From: an uncultured Clostridia bacterium
GTDB taxonomy: Bacteria > Bacillota_A > Clostridia > Oscillospirales > Oscillospiraceae
Assembly (NCBI GenBank): GCA_947167435.1
Contig: CAMVIC010000122.1
Coordinates: forward strand, 1-5,478
Direction: 5' to 3'
Length of the DNA: 5,478 nt
A program made the position numbers and the translations under genes. Below the pieces are notes generated by a model. The model worked only from the letters and a program-made list of their open reading frames with translations. It was not told the origin of the DNA and ran no database searches. Positions 5,451 to 5,478 of this stretch are shown piece after piece. Position 1 is the stretch's first letter. Each line of letters opens with the position of its first letter.

Positions 5451-5478
5451 GGGAGCTCATTCACACCGCAGCCAAACG
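5249..5478 (-). CDS. hcp: Hybrid cluster protein / hydroxylamine reductase (Hcp), C-terminal end only
   Basis: Hcp carries a [4Fe-2O-2S] hybrid cluster plus a second Fe-S cluster; it is a cytoplasmic anaerobic enzyme credited with NO or hydroxylamine reduction and protection from nitrosative stress. Only the last 75 residues are present; the gene enters from the right edge. The visible part contains [18 protein letters not shown], which holds the hybrid-cluster ligand Glu (5425-5423) and the neighbouring conserved Lys (5419-5417) of the family's EQK motif. It is followed by [31 protein letters not shown] and EEDLKSILG before TAA 5251-5249. The end matches the natural C-terminus of the family, so hcp looks unbroken here despite the integrase scrap directly behind it. 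Base composition is nearer balanced than in the asr genes. The partner reductase gene hcr is not in view. Confidence 0.93.
   Translation of the reverse strand, partial: FGCGVNELPLSMILSWYEQKAVCILLTLLYLGIKNIRLGPSLPAFISPNVLNYLVENYSISPISTPEEDLKSILG

Noticed and set aside
1..5478. CRISPR array, tRNA or rRNA gene
   Set aside because: I saw no regularly spaced repeats and no cloverleaf or rRNA-like sequence on either strand.

Overview
The window is a GC-rich stretch in which every gene I can support lies on the minus strand. Read in the direction of transcription (right to left), it holds the 3' end of hcp (hybrid cluster protein), a C-terminal scrap of a tyrosine recombinase, and a lower-GC intergenic zone with promoter-like signals and a small broken ORF. 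After that comes one compact operon: a lipoprotein substrate-binding protein, a FecCD-type permease, a FecE/FepC-type ATPase, asrA, asrB and the start of asrC. The gene set and the Shine-Dalgarno sites suggest an anaerobic Firmicute, most likely a gut-type Clostridia (Oscillospiraceae-like) genome. That placement is inferred from protein style and GC content, not from any search.

Region by region: 1-1955 is the anaerobic sulfite reductase operon asrABC (asrC cut by the window edge). 1971-4590 is a complete iron-siderophore/heme/cobalamin-family ABC importer, but its binding-protein gene carries a one-base frameshift in a run of seven A. 4591-5052 is non-coding or decayed DNA: a roughly 70-codon small ORF with a strong ribosome site but a frame break, two minus-strand promoter candidates, a 14-bp perfect palindrome and a long hairpin. 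5053-5250 is the integrase remnant, which abuts the hcp stop codon with essentially no gap. 5249-5478 is the hcp C-terminus.

How the genes fit together: AsrA and AsrB pass electrons from NAD(P)H through FAD and Fe-S centres to the siroheme subunit AsrC, which reduces sulfite to sulfide. The importer genes overlap or lie only a few bases from one another and from asrA, so importer and reductase are almost certainly one transcript. The simplest reading is that the importer supplies iron or an iron/tetrapyrrole compound for an enzyme rich in Fe-S clusters and siroheme; the substrate cannot be read from sequence. The best points to follow up are the frameshifted binding protein, the importer-asr linkage, the palindromic promoter region and the recombination scar beside hcp.
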